From assembly GCA_963727035.1 (NCBI GenBank), contig CAVSEY010000030.1, positions 60,497 to 124,496 on the forward strand: a DNA stretch of 64,000 nt. Direction: 5' to 3'. This document shows, piece by piece, positions 1 through 9,189 of the stretch. A program made the translations under genes and the position numbers. The stretch's first letter is position 1; each line of letters opens with the position of its first letter. The notes beneath the pieces were generated by a model, which was not told the origin of the DNA, searched no databases, and saw only the letters and a list, made by a program, of their open reading frames with translations. This stretch comes from Rhodoblastus sp963727035 (lineage in GTDB: Bacteria; Pseudomonadota; Alphaproteobacteria; Rhizobiales; Beijerinckiaceae).

Positions 1-1
1 C

Positions 2-379
2 CGGATGTTCGAACAGGGCGAATTCGACGTCGCGACCCTGTTCTATTCCAAATTCCGCTCGGTCATGCAGCAGATCCCGACCGCACATCGGCTGATCCCG
101 GCGGAAATTCCCGCCGGCGGCGGCGTGTCCTATGAATTCGAGCCGGATCAGGACGATATTCTGGCGGTCCTGCTGCCGCGCAACATTTCCGTGCAGATTT
201 TCCGCGCCGTTCTCGAAAACGCCGCGTCGGAACAGGGCGCCCGCATGAGCGCCATGGACAACGCCACCCGCAATGCGGGCGAAATGATCAAGAAGCAGAC
301 GACGATCTACAACCGGACGCGTCAGGCGATGATCACCAAGGAACTGATCGAAATCATCTCGGGCGCCGAAGCGCTCTGA
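2..379 (+). CDS. atpG: F1 ATP synthase gamma subunit, C-terminal part (5' cut by window edge)
   Basis: The frame is open from the first bases and gives about 125 residues matching the C-terminal part of the F1 gamma subunit. The closing segment with MDNATRNAGEMI and the final helix ending KELIEIISGAEAL is the long C-terminal helix that lies inside the alpha3-beta3 ring and turns during ATP synthesis at the membrane. The full family length is about 290 residues, so more than half lies before the window. atpD starts 28 bases downstream, and atpC follows it, which is the normal alphaproteobacterial F1 order. The ATG at position 5 is internal to the protein and is not the real start. Confidence 0.96.
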   Translation, partial: RMFEQGEFDVATLFYSKFRSVMQQIPTAHRLIPAEIPAGGGVSYEFEPDQDDILAVLLPRNISVQIFRAVLENAASEQGARMSAMDNATRNAGEMIKKQTTIYNRTRQAMITKELIEIISGAEAL

Positions 380-407
380 CCGTATTGAGAGAATGTGAGG
401 ACGAAAA

Positions 408-1850
408 ATGGCTGAAGCCCCCACCACAGGCCACGTCACCCAGGTCATCGGCGCCGTCGTCGACGTCAAGTTCGAAGGCCATCTGCCGGAAATCCTGAAC
501 GCGCTCGAAACCACCAACAACGGCCAGCGCCTGGTTCTCGAAGTCGCGCAGCATCTCGGCGAAAGCTCCGTGCGCTGCATCGCCATGGACGTTTCCGAAG
601 GTCTGGTGCGCGGCCAGCCGGTGCGCGACACCGGCGCCCCGATCATGGTTCCGGTTGGCGACGGCACGCTCGGCCGCATCATCAACGTCATCGGCGAACC
701 GGTCGACGAAGCCGGCCCGGTGCCGAACGACGGCCTGCGCGCCATTCATCAGCCTGCGCCCTCCTATGCCGAACAGGCGACGGAAGCGCAGATTCTCGAA
801 ACCGGCATCAAGGTCGTCGATCTGCTCGCGCCCTACGCCAAGGGCGGCAAGATCGGCCTGTTCGGCGGCGCGGGCGTCGGCAAGACCGTGTTGATCATGG
901 AGTTGATCAACAATATCGCCAAGGCCCACGGCGGCTTTTCGGTGTTCGCCGGCGTCGGCGAGCGCACCCGCGAAGGCAACGACCTTTATCACGAAATGAT
1001 CGAAGGCGGCGTCAACAAGGATCCGAAGGAAAACAACGGCTCGACCGCCGGCTCCAAATGCGCTCTGGTTTACGGCCAGATGAACGAGCCTCCGGGCGCC
1101 CGCGCCCGCGTCGCGCTCACCGGCCTTACCGTCGCCGAACATTTCCGCGACAAGGGCCAGGACGTGCTGTTCTTCGTCGACAATATCTTCCGCTTCACCC
1201 AGGCCGGCTCGGAAGTGTCGGCGCTGCTCGGCCGCATCCCCTCGGCGGTGGGCTATCAGCCGACTCTGGCCACCGACATGGGAATGTTGCAGGAGCGCAT
1301 CACCACCACCAACAAGGGTTCGATCACCTCGGTTCAGGCGATTTACGTCCCGGCGGACGACTTGACCGACCCGGCCCCGGCCACCTCCTTCGCCCATCTC
1401 GACGCGACCACCGTTCTGTCGCGCTCGATCGCGGAAAAGGGCATTTATCCGGCGGTCGATCCGCTCGACTCGACGTCGCGCATGCTCTCCCCGCTGATCG
1501 TCGGCGACGAGCATTACGACATCGCGCGAAAAGTGCAGTCGACGCTGCAGCGGTACAAGTCGCTGCAGGACATCATCGCCATTCTCGGCATGGACGAATT
1601 GTCCGAGGAAGACAAACTGGTGGTGGCGCGCGCGCGCAAAATCGAGCGCTTCCTGTCGCAGCCCTTCCATGTCGCGGAAGTCTTCACCGGCTCGCCCGGC
1701 AAGCTGGTCGCGCTGGCCGACACGATCAAGGGCTTCAAGGGCCTGGTCGCAGGTGAATACGACCATCTGCCGGAAGCCGCCTTCTATATGGTCGGCTCGA
1801 TCGAGGAAGCGATCGAAAAGGCCCAGAAGCTCGCGGCTCAGGCGGCGTGA
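408..1850 (+). CDS. atpD: F1 ATP synthase beta subunit
   Basis: This is a 480-residue protein of normal beta-subunit length. It is the catalytic subunit of F1, making ATP from ADP and phosphate with proton flow through Fo. Visible marks are the Walker A loop GGAGVGKT near residue 152, GERTREGNDLYHEM with the catalytic glutamate, the Walker B strand VLFFVDNIFRFTQAGSEV, and the DELSEEDK motif near residue 400. The ATG at 408 follows the purine-rich stretch gaggacgaaaa. It lies between atpG and atpC in one operon. Long frames on other strands here are shadows of strong codon bias. Confidence 0.99.
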   Translation: MAEAPTTGHVTQVIGAVVDVKFEGHLPEILNALETTNNGQRLVLEVAQHLGESSVRCIAMDVSEGLVRGQPVRDTGAPIMVPVGDGTLGRIINVIGEPVDEAGPVPNDGLRAIHQPAPSYAEQATEAQILETGIKVVDLLAPYAKGGKIGLFGGAGVGKTVLIMELINNIAKAHGGFSVFAGVGERTREGNDLYHEMIEGGVNKDPKENNGSTAGSKCALVYGQMNEPPGARARVALTGLTVAEHFRDKGQDVLFFVDNIFRFTQAGSEVSALLGRIPSAVGYQPTLATDMGMLQERITTTNKGSITSVQAIYVPADDLTDPAPATSFAHLDATTVLSRSIAEKGIYPAVDPLDSTSRMLSPLIVGDEHYDIARKVQSTLQRYKSLQDIIAILGMDELSEEDKLVVARARKIERFLSQPFHVAEVFTGSPGKLVALADTIKGFKGLVAGEYDHLPEAAFYMVGSIEEAIEKAQKLAAQAA

Positions 1851-1901
1851 TAGCCGGCCTTCAAGGGGCCGGGCGGGCGCAAGCCCAGGTTGGAGAGAGT
1901 G

Positions 1902-2306
1902 ATGACGACTTTTCACTTCGAACTGGTTTCGCCGGAAAAGCTGCTTTTTTCGGGTGAAGTCGAGTCCGTGGTCGTGCCGGGCGTCGAAGGCCAGTTCACG
2001 GTCCTGAAGGATCATGCGCCGGTCTTGTCCATCCTCAAGGCGGGGATCGTCGAAATCTTCCCGACCGTCACCAGGGCGCCGGAAAGGCTCGTCGTGCGCG
2101 GCGGGTTCGCCGATGTCGCGGCGAGCGGCCTGACTCTCCTGGCGGATCAGGCGACGCCGCTGGAGCAGTTCGACACGGCGCAACTCGCGCAGGAAATCAG
2201 GAACGCCGAGGAAGATCTCGCCGACGCCACGACCGACGAGGCAAGGAAGATCGCCTCGGAAAAACTCGACCAGCTCAACGAGCTGAAAGCCGTGATCGGG
2301 GCGTAA
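1902..2306 (+). CDS. atpC: F1 ATP synthase epsilon subunit
   Basis: The protein is about 134 residues. The N-terminal beta-sandwich is recognisable (FHFELVSPEKLLFSGEVESVVVPG, then GQFTVLKDHAPVLSIL), followed by a helical tail. It forms part of the central stalk and regulates ATP hydrolysis. The frame opens at a TTG at 1890, but the ATG at 1902 is preceded by GGAGAG at good spacing and gives the usual MTTFHFELV start, so I chose it. It is the last gene of the atp operon and is followed directly by a strong terminator. Confidence 0.96.
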   Translation: MTTFHFELVSPEKLLFSGEVESVVVPGVEGQFTVLKDHAPVLSILKAGIVEIFPTVTRAPERLVVRGGFADVAASGLTLLADQATPLEQFDTAQLAQEIRNAEEDLADATTDEARKIASEKLDQLNELKAVIGA

Positions 2307-2330
2307 GGCCAGGACCATCGAATTTCGTCA

Positions 2331-2362
2331 AGGCGCCTGTCCCGGGACAGGCGCCTTTTTTG
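2331..2362 (+). terminator. rho-independent terminator of the atp operon
   Basis: A perfect 26-base palindrome (arms aggcgcctgtcc and ggacaggcgcct, tip cg) is followed by a run of T. It starts 25 bases after the atpC stop. The next gene is on the opposite strand, so this ends atp transcription. Confidence 0.93.
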
Positions 2363-2387
2363 TCGCGCCTTTGCCGTCGCCGGCCCT

Positions 2388-2696
2388 TCAAAATCTGAGA
2401 TAAAATCCGGGCCTTGTTTTCCAGCCGAGCGCAAGCATGCAGGCGGCGTGTTCGGGCGTCGGGCTTTGCGCATAGCCGTAAAGGTCGCCCTCGGGCATGG
2501 TGGCGATCTTGTCCAGATAGGCGTTGCGGAACGGATCGAATTGGGCGCAGTCATAGAGAGCCATGCGCAGGGACCGCTCCGGCCTCCGCGCGTCTTCGGG
2601 CAGGAAGTTCGAGGCCGGCATGGTGGCCGGCCCGACGAAATTGCATCCGCTCAAGGTCGCGCCGAGCAGAAGAGGCGCCAGTAGAATTTTCTTCAT
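2388..2696 (-). CDS. small predicted lipoprotein, function unknown
   Basis: A 102-residue protein starts with a typical lipoprotein signal: MKK, a hydrophobic stretch and the lipobox LSGC at residues 15-18, so Cys18 would be lipidated. The mature part has a conserved look (ALYDCAQFDPFRNAYLDKIATMPEGDLYGYAQ) but I recognise no domain. It is convergent with the atp operon and downstream of ubiG on the same strand, with about 30 bases between them. It is probably a periplasm-facing membrane-anchored protein. The function is unknown. Confidence 0.75.
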   Translation of the reverse strand: MKKILLAPLLLGATLSGCNFVGPATMPASNFLPEDARRPERSLRMALYDCAQFDPFRNAYLDKIATMPEGDLYGYAQSPTPEHAACMLALGWKTRPGFYLRF

Positions 2697-2726
2697 TCCA
2701 GCGCCTGCTCCCGTGCTTTCGCGTGA

Positions 2727-3500
2727 TCACCCCGGCGGACGCTCCAGCGCGATCAGGTAATTCACGTCCGTGTCGCCCGAGAGCCGCCATTGGTCGGAAA
2801 TCGGGTGGTAGACGATTCCGGCGCGGTCGATTTCCTTGAGTCCGCAGCGCTCCAGCGGCTTCAAGACTTCATATGGCCGCAGAAACTTGCGCCAATCATG
2901 CGTGCCGGGCTCGACCCAGCGCAAAACATATTCGGCGCCGACAATGGCGAGGGCGTAGCTCTTCAGGGTGCGGTTGAGCGTGGCGCCGACAAACAGACCG
3001 CCCGGCCGCACGAGCGCGGCCGCCGCGGACAGAAAACCCTTCACATCGGCGACATGCTCCAGAACCTCCATGGCGAGCACAGCGTCGAAGGTTTCGCCCG
3101 AACGGCTGAGCGCCTCGACCGTCACGGGGCGATAGTCGATCGCGAGTCCCCCCGCCTCGGCGTGGCGGCGGGCGGCGGCGATATTCTCCTCGGCAGGGTC
3201 GGCGCCCGTCACCTGCGCGCCCAGGGCGGCGAGCGATTCGGACAGCAGGCCGCCGCCGCAGCCAAGGTCCACGACCCGCAATCCGGCGAGCGGCTTTTCG
3301 GCCTTGCGGTCGCGCGGTTTGTTCCCGTCGGGGAAATGGGCGCAGAAAAGGTTGCGCAGATAAAGCACGCGGGTGGGGTTGAGCTTGTGGAGGGCGCGCT
3401 GCGGCCCGTTCGGGTCCCACCAGTCGTCGCCGAGCCGGGCGAACCGCGCCAATTCGTCGCGGTCGACGCTGTCGGCCGCTTCGCCATGAAATTCCGTCAT
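2727..3500 (-). CDS. ubiG: bifunctional ubiquinone O-methyltransferase UbiG
   Basis: The 257-residue class I SAM methyltransferase catalyses both O-methylation steps of ubiquinone synthesis. The SAM-binding loop VVDLGCGGGLLSESLAALGAQVTGAD is clear, and the UbiG-specific N-terminus FARLGDDWWDPNGPQRALHKLNPTRVLYLR is present. The frame extends to a TTG at 3512, but ATG 3500 has GGAG seven bases upstream and is the better start. It is divergent from lysC, a common arrangement in Rhizobiales. Confidence 0.96.
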   Translation of the reverse strand: MTEFHGEAADSVDRDELARFARLGDDWWDPNGPQRALHKLNPTRVLYLRNLFCAHFPDGNKPRDRKAEKPLAGLRVVDLGCGGGLLSESLAALGAQVTGADPAEENIAAARRHAEAGGLAIDYRPVTVEALSRSGETFDAVLAMEVLEHVADVKGFLSAAAALVRPGGLFVGATLNRTLKSYALAIVGAEYVLRWVEPGTHDWRKFLRPYEVLKPLERCGLKEIDRAGIVYHPISDQWRLSGDTDVNYLIALERPPG

Positions 3501-3698
3501 GTCGCGCTCCAAACTCCTGCCTCACAAGTTGACACAATCCATAGGCCCCGTCATGTATAGCCGCCCCGCGCCGGCGGCGCGAGTTTTCCGGTCTTTTGCC
3601 CGCAAAACAGCGAAGGAAAGGCTCGAAGGCCGAGGCGGTCCATGCGGGCGGCGCGGCGGCGGGTCGAACAATGATCGAGCGAGCGGTTTCAGGTTGAT

Positions 3699-4934
3699 AT
3701 GGCGCGTCTGGTGATGAAATTCGGCGGCACTTCGGTCGCCAATATCGAACGAATTCGCAATGTGGCGCGCCATGTGAAGCGCGAGGTCGACGAGGGGCAT
3801 CAGGTCGCGGTCGTGGTCTCGGCCATGTCCGGCAAGACCAACGAACTGGTCGGCTGGGTCAACGAGGCCAACAAGCATTATGATCCGCGCGAATATGACG
3901 CCGTGGTCGCCTCCGGCGAACAGGTCACCTCCGGTCTGCTCGCCATCGTCCTTCAGGAAATGGGAATCCCGGCGCGGTCCTGGCAGGGCTGGCAGATTCC
4001 GATCGAAACCAATGACGCCCATGGCTCGGCGCGCATCGCCCGCATCGACGGCGCCGGATTGATCGAGGGCTTCGGGCAAGAGCAGGTTGCGGTGATCGCC
4101 GGCTTCCAGGGCGTCGATCCTGCGACCGGCCGGGTGGCCACGCTGGGGCGCGGCGGCTCCGACACCAGCGCGGTCGCGGTTGCGGCGGCGGTCCACGCGG
4201 ATCGCTGCGACATTTACACCGATGTCGACGGAGTCTACACCACCGACCCGCGCATCGTTCCCAAGGCGCGGCGGCTTGACAGGATCGCCTTCGAGGAAAT
4301 GCTGGAAATGGCCTCGCTCGGAGCCAAGGTGCTTCAGGTGCGCTCCGTCGAAATGGCGATGGTTCACGGGGTCAAGACGTTCGTGCGATCGTCCTTCGAC
4401 GATCCGGCCAACCCTCAGCCGGGCACGCTGATTTGCAACGAGGAGGATATTGTGGAAGAGCAGGTCGTCACCGGAATCGCCTTTTCCAAGGACGAGGCGC
4501 AGCTCACCTTGCGCAAGTTGGCGGACAAGCCGGGCGTCGCGGCGGCGATCTTCCAGCCCCTCGCCCAGGCCAATATCAATGTCGACATGATCATCCAGGT
4601 AGTCTCGGACGACGCCCGGACGACCGACATCACTTTCACGGTCCCCACCGCCGAATTCGACCGCGCCCGCGCGATCCTCGAAAAGGCCAAGGACGAAATC
4701 GGCTATTCGACGATCCAGGCCTCGACCGACGTGGTCAAGATTTCGGCGATCGGCGTGGGCATGCGCAGCCATACGGGCGTCGCCGCCGACGCCTTCCGCG
4801 CCTTGGCCGAGAAGGGCGTCAATATCCGCGCGATCACCACGTCCGAGATCAAGTTCTCGGTTCTGATCGACGCGGCCTATACCGAGCTTGCGGTGCGCAC
4901 GCTGCATTCGCTCTATGGCCTGGACAAGGCCTGA
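3699..4934 (+). CDS. lysC: aspartate kinase
   Basis: A 411-residue aspartokinase, which phosphorylates aspartate in the first step of lysine, threonine and methionine synthesis. The N-terminal kinase motif KFGGTSV is at residues 7-13, and the nucleotide-binding segment GRGGSDTSAVAVA and TDVDGVYTTDPR follow. Two ACT domains occupy the last third (around KPGVAAAIFQPLAQANINVDMI and GVAADAFRALAEKGVNIRAI), typical of feedback-inhibited enzymes. There is a 186-base gap to divergent ubiG holding a TTGACA-like box at 3529. The downstream partners ptsP and prfA are conserved in alphaproteobacteria. Confidence 0.98.
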   Translation: MARLVMKFGGTSVANIERIRNVARHVKREVDEGHQVAVVVSAMSGKTNELVGWVNEANKHYDPREYDAVVASGEQVTSGLLAIVLQEMGIPARSWQGWQIPIETNDAHGSARIARIDGAGLIEGFGQEQVAVIAGFQGVDPATGRVATLGRGGSDTSAVAVAAAVHADRCDIYTDVDGVYTTDPRIVPKARRLDRIAFEEMLEMASLGAKVLQVRSVEMAMVHGVKTFVRSSFDDPANPQPGTLICNEEDIVEEQVVTGIAFSKDEAQLTLRKLADKPGVAAAIFQPLAQANINVDMIIQVVSDDARTTDITFTVPTAEFDRARAILEKAKDEIGYSTIQASTDVVKISAIGVGMRSHTGVAADAFRALAEKGVNIRAITTSEIKFSVLIDAAYTELAVRTLHSLYGLDKA

Positions 4935-4964
4935 TACGAATTCCGGACGAATCGTTCGGAAACC
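4935..4964. repeat. short palindromic repeat, copy A
   Basis: It begins tacgaattccg and then carries acgaat, gtt and cggaa, with TTCCG (4941-4945) pairing with CGGAA (4957-4961). The same order with few changes recurs at 22270-22302. The remainder of the 235-base lysC-ptsP gap shows no gene. Confidence 0.5.
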
Positions 4965-5169
4965 GGATGAAACCGTGGATTGGCCGCGGCGATTGACGGG
5001 AAGCCGTCGTCAGCGGGACGAATAGCGGCTAAAGTCGTTCGCGGCTCGAATCAATCCTGCCCGCGGTCTGCGCTTTGCATCGCCTTGAGGATGCGAGCGA
5101 CGGGCGGCGGGCGGCTCATTAAATTCAGCGGGGGGGCGCAAGGCGCGCCGTCCAGGTCAGGAAAAAGTC

Positions 5170-7434
5170 ATGCGCGGCGCTTTGGGCGGACCTCGTCTGC
5201 TTCTTCGCCGGCTTCGCGAGGTCATGGCGGAGCCGGTGAACGCGCAGGCGCGTCTCGACCGGATCGTCATCCATATCGCCGCCAATATGGTCGCCGAAGT
5301 CTGTTCGGTCTATGTGGCGCGTTCCGACGGCAAGCTCGAGCTTTACGCGACCGAGGGCCTCAACCGCGAGGCGGTCCATCTCACCACCATGACCACCGGC
5401 GAGGGCCTCGTCGGCCTCATCGCCGAAAAGGCCGAGCCCCTGGCGCTCGCCGACGCCCAGGCCCATCCGGCTTTCTCCTACCGGCCGGAAACCGGCGAGG
5501 AAATCTATCAATCCTTCCTCGGCGTGCCGATCCTGCGCGGCGGCAACACCCTGGGCGTCCTGGTGGTCCAGAACCGGGCGCGGCGCACCTATTCCGAGGA
5601 AGAGGTCGAGGCGCTCCAGACCACGGCCATGCTGCTGGCCGAGATGATCGCCTCGGGCGAATTGCAGTCGCTCGCCCAGCCCGGCCAGAGTTTCACGCTG
5701 CAAAAGCCGATGGCGCTCGCGGGCATCCCGCTTTGCGACGGCGTCGGCCTCGGCCATGTGGTGCTGCACGAGCCGCGCGTCGTCGTCAAACAACTCGTCG
5801 CCGAGGATCCCCAGGCCGAAATCGGCCGTCTGGAACAGGCCATCCAGGCGATGCGCGAGCACATCGACCAATTGGTCGCGCGCGGCGACCGCTATGGCGC
5901 GGGCGAACATCGCGACGTCCTGGAAACCGTGCGCATGTTCGCCAACGATCGCGGCTGGATACGCCGGCTGCGCGAGGCGCTGGAATCGGGCCTGACCGCC
6001 GAAGCCGCGGTCGAGCGTGTCCAGAACGACGCGCGCGCCAAATTGCAGCGCCAGACCGATCCCTATCTGCGCGAGCGCCTGCACGACCTCGACGATATCG
6101 CCAATCGTCTGCTCCGCCAGTTGACCGGCCAGGGGCCGGCCCATGGCGGCGCGCTGCCGCCCAATTCGATTCTGGTCGCGCGCAACATGGGGCCGGCGGC
6201 CCTGCTCGAATATGAGCGCAACAATCTGCGCGGCCTGGTGCTCGAGGACGGCGGGCCAACCAGCCATGTCGCGATCATCGCCCGCGCGCTCGGCCTGCCG
6301 GCGATCGGCGAGGTTCCGAACATCACCGACCTGGTCGAGACCGGCGACGCCATCATCGTCGATGGCGGGTCGGGCGAAGTGCAATTGCGGCCGCCGCCCG
6401 ATGTCGAGGTGGCCTATGGCGAAAAGGCGCGGCTGCGCGCGCGCCGGCAGGAGCAGTACCACAAGCTGCGCGACACGCCGACGGTGACCCGCGATGGGGT
6501 CGAGATCGGCCTGCACATGAACGCCGGCCTGCTGATCGACTGCGAGCACGCCGAGGAAGTCGGCGCCAGATCGATCGGCCTGTTCCGCACCGAAATGCAG
6601 TTCATGGTGGCGCAGAGCTTTCCGCGCCTGTCCGAGCAGCATAGCCTTTATCGCAAGGTCATCGAGGCCGCCGGCGAGCGGCCGGTGACCTTCCGCACGC
6701 TCGACATCGGCTCGGACAAGGTCCTGCCCTATATGGCCAAGGTCGAGGAAGAAAATCCCGCGCTCGGCTGGCGTGCGATCCGGATCGGGCTCGATCGCCC
6801 CGGATTGCTGCGGATGCAGCTGCGCGCAATGCTGCGCGCCGGCGCGGGGCGGGAAATGCGCATCATGTTTCCGATGATCGCCAACACCTGCGAATTCACC
6901 CAGGCCAAGACCATTGCCGAGCGCGAACTCGAGTTCCTGCGCGGACACGGCTATGAATTGCCGACCGCGCTCCGTCTGGGGGCGATGGTGGAGGTTCCCT
7001 CGCTGCTCTGGCAGCTCGACGAAATCTGCGCGGCGGCCGATTTCCTGTCGGTCGGATCGAACGACCTCACCCAGTATCTTTTTGCCGCGGATCGCGACAA
7101 CAAGCGCGTTTCCTCGCGTTTCGACACTTTGTCGCCGGCAAACCTGAGGGCGCTGAAGGCGATCGTCGACGCGGGCGACCGCAACGGCAAACCGGTCAGC
7201 CTGTGCGGGGAAATGGGCGGCAGGCCGCTGGAGGCGCTGGCGCTGGCGGCGATCGGCTACCGTCACCTTTCGATGAACGCCTCGTCCATCGGCCCGGTGC
7301 GGGCGGCGATGCTGGCGGTCGATCTCGAGGCGACGCGCGACTTCCTCACGCCGATGATCGACAGGCCCGACGACTGCCGTTCGATCCGGCAGGAGCTTCA
7401 CACTTTTGCGGAAAACAGCGGCGTCCCGCTTTAG
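5170..7434 (+). CDS. ptsP: phosphoenolpyruvate-protein phosphotransferase PtsP (EI-Ntr)
   Basis: A 754-residue enzyme I of the nitrogen phosphotransferase system: it takes phosphate from PEP and passes it to NPr and then EIIA-Ntr, a regulatory cascade for nitrogen, carbon and potassium. A GAF domain fills about residues 20-165. The phosphohistidine domain contains the active histidine in GGPTSHVAIIARALG. The C-terminal PEP-binding barrel contains GLFRTEMQFM, FRTLDIGSDK and the signature VGSNDLTQYLFAADR. AGGAAAA precedes the ATG at 5170. It stands between lysC and prfA. No sugar PTS permease is nearby, as expected for this regulatory branch. Confidence 0.97.
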   Translation: MRGALGGPRLLLRRLREVMAEPVNAQARLDRIVIHIAANMVAEVCSVYVARSDGKLELYATEGLNREAVHLTTMTTGEGLVGLIAEKAEPLALADAQAHPAFSYRPETGEEIYQSFLGVPILRGGNTLGVLVVQNRARRTYSEEEVEALQTTAMLLAEMIASGELQSLAQPGQSFTLQKPMALAGIPLCDGVGLGHVVLHEPRVVVKQLVAEDPQAEIGRLEQAIQAMREHIDQLVARGDRYGAGEHRDVLETVRMFANDRGWIRRLREALESGLTAEAAVERVQNDARAKLQRQTDPYLRERLHDLDDIANRLLRQLTGQGPAHGGALPPNSILVARNMGPAALLEYERNNLRGLVLEDGGPTSHVAIIARALGLPAIGEVPNITDLVETGDAIIVDGGSGEVQLRPPPDVEVAYGEKARLRARRQEQYHKLRDTPTVTRDGVEIGLHMNAGLLIDCEHAEEVGARSIGLFRTEMQFMVAQSFPRLSEQHSLYRKVIEAAGERPVTFRTLDIGSDKVLPYMAKVEEENPALGWRAIRIGLDRPGLLRMQLRAMLRAGAGREMRIMFPMIANTCEFTQAKTIAERELEFLRGHGYELPTALRLGAMVEVPSLLWQLDEICAAADFLSVGSNDLTQYLFAADRDNKRVSSRFDTLSPANLRALKAIVDAGDRNGKPVSLCGEMGGRPLEALALAAIGYRHLSMNASSIGPVRAAMLAVDLEATRDFLTPMIDRPDDCRSIRQELHTFAENSGVPL

Positions 7435-7487
7435 CCTGGCGTGATCGCCGCCTTCCGCCGCCGTCTTCTCCCTGGCCGTTCATCGTC

Positions 7488-8570
7488 ATGTTTCCTGCCG
7501 AAAAACTCGATCTGATCCTGCGCCGCCATGAGGAAATCGGCCATCGCCTCGCCGAAGGCGTCGAGTCGTCGGCTTTTTCCGCCCTTTCCCGCGAATTGGC
7601 CGAACTCGAGCCGGTGGCGCAGGCGATCCGCGCCTTTCGCGCGCTGGAGACGGAGATCGCCGATCTCGAAAAAATGGCGGCCGACCCGCGCACGGAAGCC
7701 GAAATGCAGGCTCTGGCCGAGGAGGAATTGCCCGGGCTGAAAAGCCGCCGGGCTCAGGCCGAGCACGACCTGCAGCTCGCCTTGCTGCCGCGCGACGCGG
7801 CTGACGAAAAAAGCGCGATCCTCGAAATCCGCGCCGGGACCGGCGGCGACGAGGCGGCATTGTTCGCCGGCGATCTTTTCCGCATGTACCAGCGTTACGC
7901 CGAGCGGCGCGGCTGGACCATGGAGCTGATCTCGGCGAGCGAGGGGACGGCGGGCGGTTACAAGGAGATCATCGCCCATGTGCGCGGCAAGGGCGTGTTC
8001 GCGCGGCTGAAGTTCGAAAGCGGAGCCCATCGCGTCCAGCGCGTGCCGGCGACCGAGACGCAAGGCCGCATCCATACGTCGGCGGCGACCGTGGCGGTGC
8101 TGCCCGAGGCGGAAGAAGTCGATCTCGCCATCAACGAGGCCGATCTGCGCATCGACACCATGCGCGCCGGCGGCGCCGGCGGCCAGCATGTCAACAAGAC
8201 CGAATCGGCCATCCGCATCACCCATATTCCCTCAGGGATTGTGGTGATGATGCAGGAGGAGCGCTCCCAGCACCGCAACAAGGCCAAGGCGATGGACGTG
8301 CTGCGCTCCCGCCTGTTCGACATGGAGCGGCAGAAGCTCGCCGACGTCCGCGCGGCGGACCGAAAGAGCCAGGTCGGCTCCGGCGACCGCTCCGAGCGCA
8401 TCCGCACCTATAATTTCCCGCAAGCGAGGGTCAGCGACCACCGCATCAACCTGACGCTCTACAAGATCGACAAGGTGATGGAGGGCGAGGCGCTGGACGA
8501 GATTCTCGATCCGCTGATCGCCGATCATCAGGCCAGGCTGCTGGCGGAAAACGAGGAGGGCGCGGCATGA
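7488..8570 (+). CDS. prfA: peptide chain release factor 1
   Basis: A 360-residue class I release factor that ends translation at UAA and UAG. The GGQ loop that triggers peptide hydrolysis is clear in RAGGAGGQHVNKTESAIRI, and domain 2 and the C-terminal RNA-contact segment SDHRINLTLYKID are present. The open frame runs further upstream to 7203 inside ptsP, but ATG 7488 gives the standard start MFPAEKLDLILRRHEEI. The start lies 54 bases after ptsP. The gene that usually follows, the methyltransferase prmC, is absent here; an EamA-type membrane protein follows with a 4-base overlap. Confidence 0.98.
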   Translation: MFPAEKLDLILRRHEEIGHRLAEGVESSAFSALSRELAELEPVAQAIRAFRALETEIADLEKMAADPRTEAEMQALAEEELPGLKSRRAQAEHDLQLALLPRDAADEKSAILEIRAGTGGDEAALFAGDLFRMYQRYAERRGWTMELISASEGTAGGYKEIIAHVRGKGVFARLKFESGAHRVQRVPATETQGRIHTSAATVAVLPEAEEVDLAINEADLRIDTMRAGGAGGQHVNKTESAIRITHIPSGIVVMMQEERSQHRNKAKAMDVLRSRLFDMERQKLADVRAADRKSQVGSGDRSERIRTYNFPQARVSDHRINLTLYKIDKVMEGEALDEILDPLIADHQARLLAENEEGAA

Positions 8571-9022
8571 GCGGCGACAAGGGCGCGTTGTTTGCCTGGT
8601 TCCCGGCGCCGTGGGCGGTCTGGGCGCTGTTTTCGGCGGCTTTCGCCGCCTTGACCGCGATCTTCGCCAAGGTCGGCGTCGAGGGCGTCGATTCCGATCT
8701 CGCCACTCTGGCGCGCACTCTGGTCGTGGTGGCGGCGCTGGCGCTCCTGCTGACCGCGACCGGGCGCCTCCATCTGACGGCGCTGCCGCCGAAGACATGG
8801 GCCTTCCTGGTCCTTTCCGGCCTGGCGACGGGGGCGTCCTGGCTGTGCTATTTCCGCGCCCTGAAGCTTGGCGAGGCGAGCCAGGTCGCGCCGATCGACA
8901 AGCTCAGCGTCGTGCTGGTCGCCGTGTTCGGCGCGGCCTTCCTCGGCGAAAGGCTCTCCGGCGTGAACTGGCTCGGCGTCGCCCTGATCGCGTCGGGCGC
9001 GCTGCTGGTGGCCGTCCGCTAG
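8567..9022 (+). CDS. half-size EamA/DMT-family membrane protein
   Basis: A 151-residue protein with about five hydrophobic segments and a single EamA repeat; the segment ALKLGEASQVAPIDKLSVVLVAVFGAAFLGERL is the family signature. Typical EamA transporters have two repeats and about 300 residues, so this single-repeat form probably works as a dimer. The substrate is unknown. Its ATG overlaps the prfA stop by four bases (ATGA), which suggests translational coupling. It occupies the place where prmC is often found. Confidence 0.85.
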   Translation: MSGDKGALFAWFPAPWAVWALFSAAFAALTAIFAKVGVEGVDSDLATLARTLVVVAALALLLTATGRLHLTALPPKTWAFLVLSGLATGASWLCYFRALKLGEASQVAPIDKLSVVLVAVFGAAFLGERLSGVNWLGVALIASGALLVAVR

Positions 9023-9049
9023 AGCAGCGTGCGAAAACAAAGGACTCCA

Positions 9050-9085
9050 GAGCCGATTGCGATTCAGCCCAATCGCCAACGGCTC
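9050..9085. repeat. imperfect palindrome in the 9023-9189 gap
   Basis: The arm gagccgattgcgatt (9050-9064) pairs at 13 of 15 positions with aatcgccaacggctc (9071-9085) around a six-base loop. There is no T run, so it is more likely a dispersed palindromic repeat than a terminator. No gene is visible in the rest of the 167-base gap. Confidence 0.5.
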
Positions 9086-9189
9086 CGGGAAAAGAATGAT
9101 GAAATCGTTTTTTCAGGCCTATATGGTCGGATGACAGCAGGCGGCGACGGTCATCGTTCTTGAGGGCCGCGTCCATTGTCGGGGGACGA

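Noticed and set aside
354..2318. 654-residue minus-strand frame over atpD-atpC
   Set aside because: It is antisense to well-conserved F1 genes, Arg/Asp/His-rich, without recognisable domains; a result of high GC third positions.
3529..3561. TTGACA and TATAGC ahead of lysC as a promoter
   Set aside because: The spacing of 21 bases is too long for a confident sigma-70 call.
5125..7401. 758-residue minus-strand frame over ptsP
   Set aside because: Shadow frame; ptsP motifs are intact on the plus strand.
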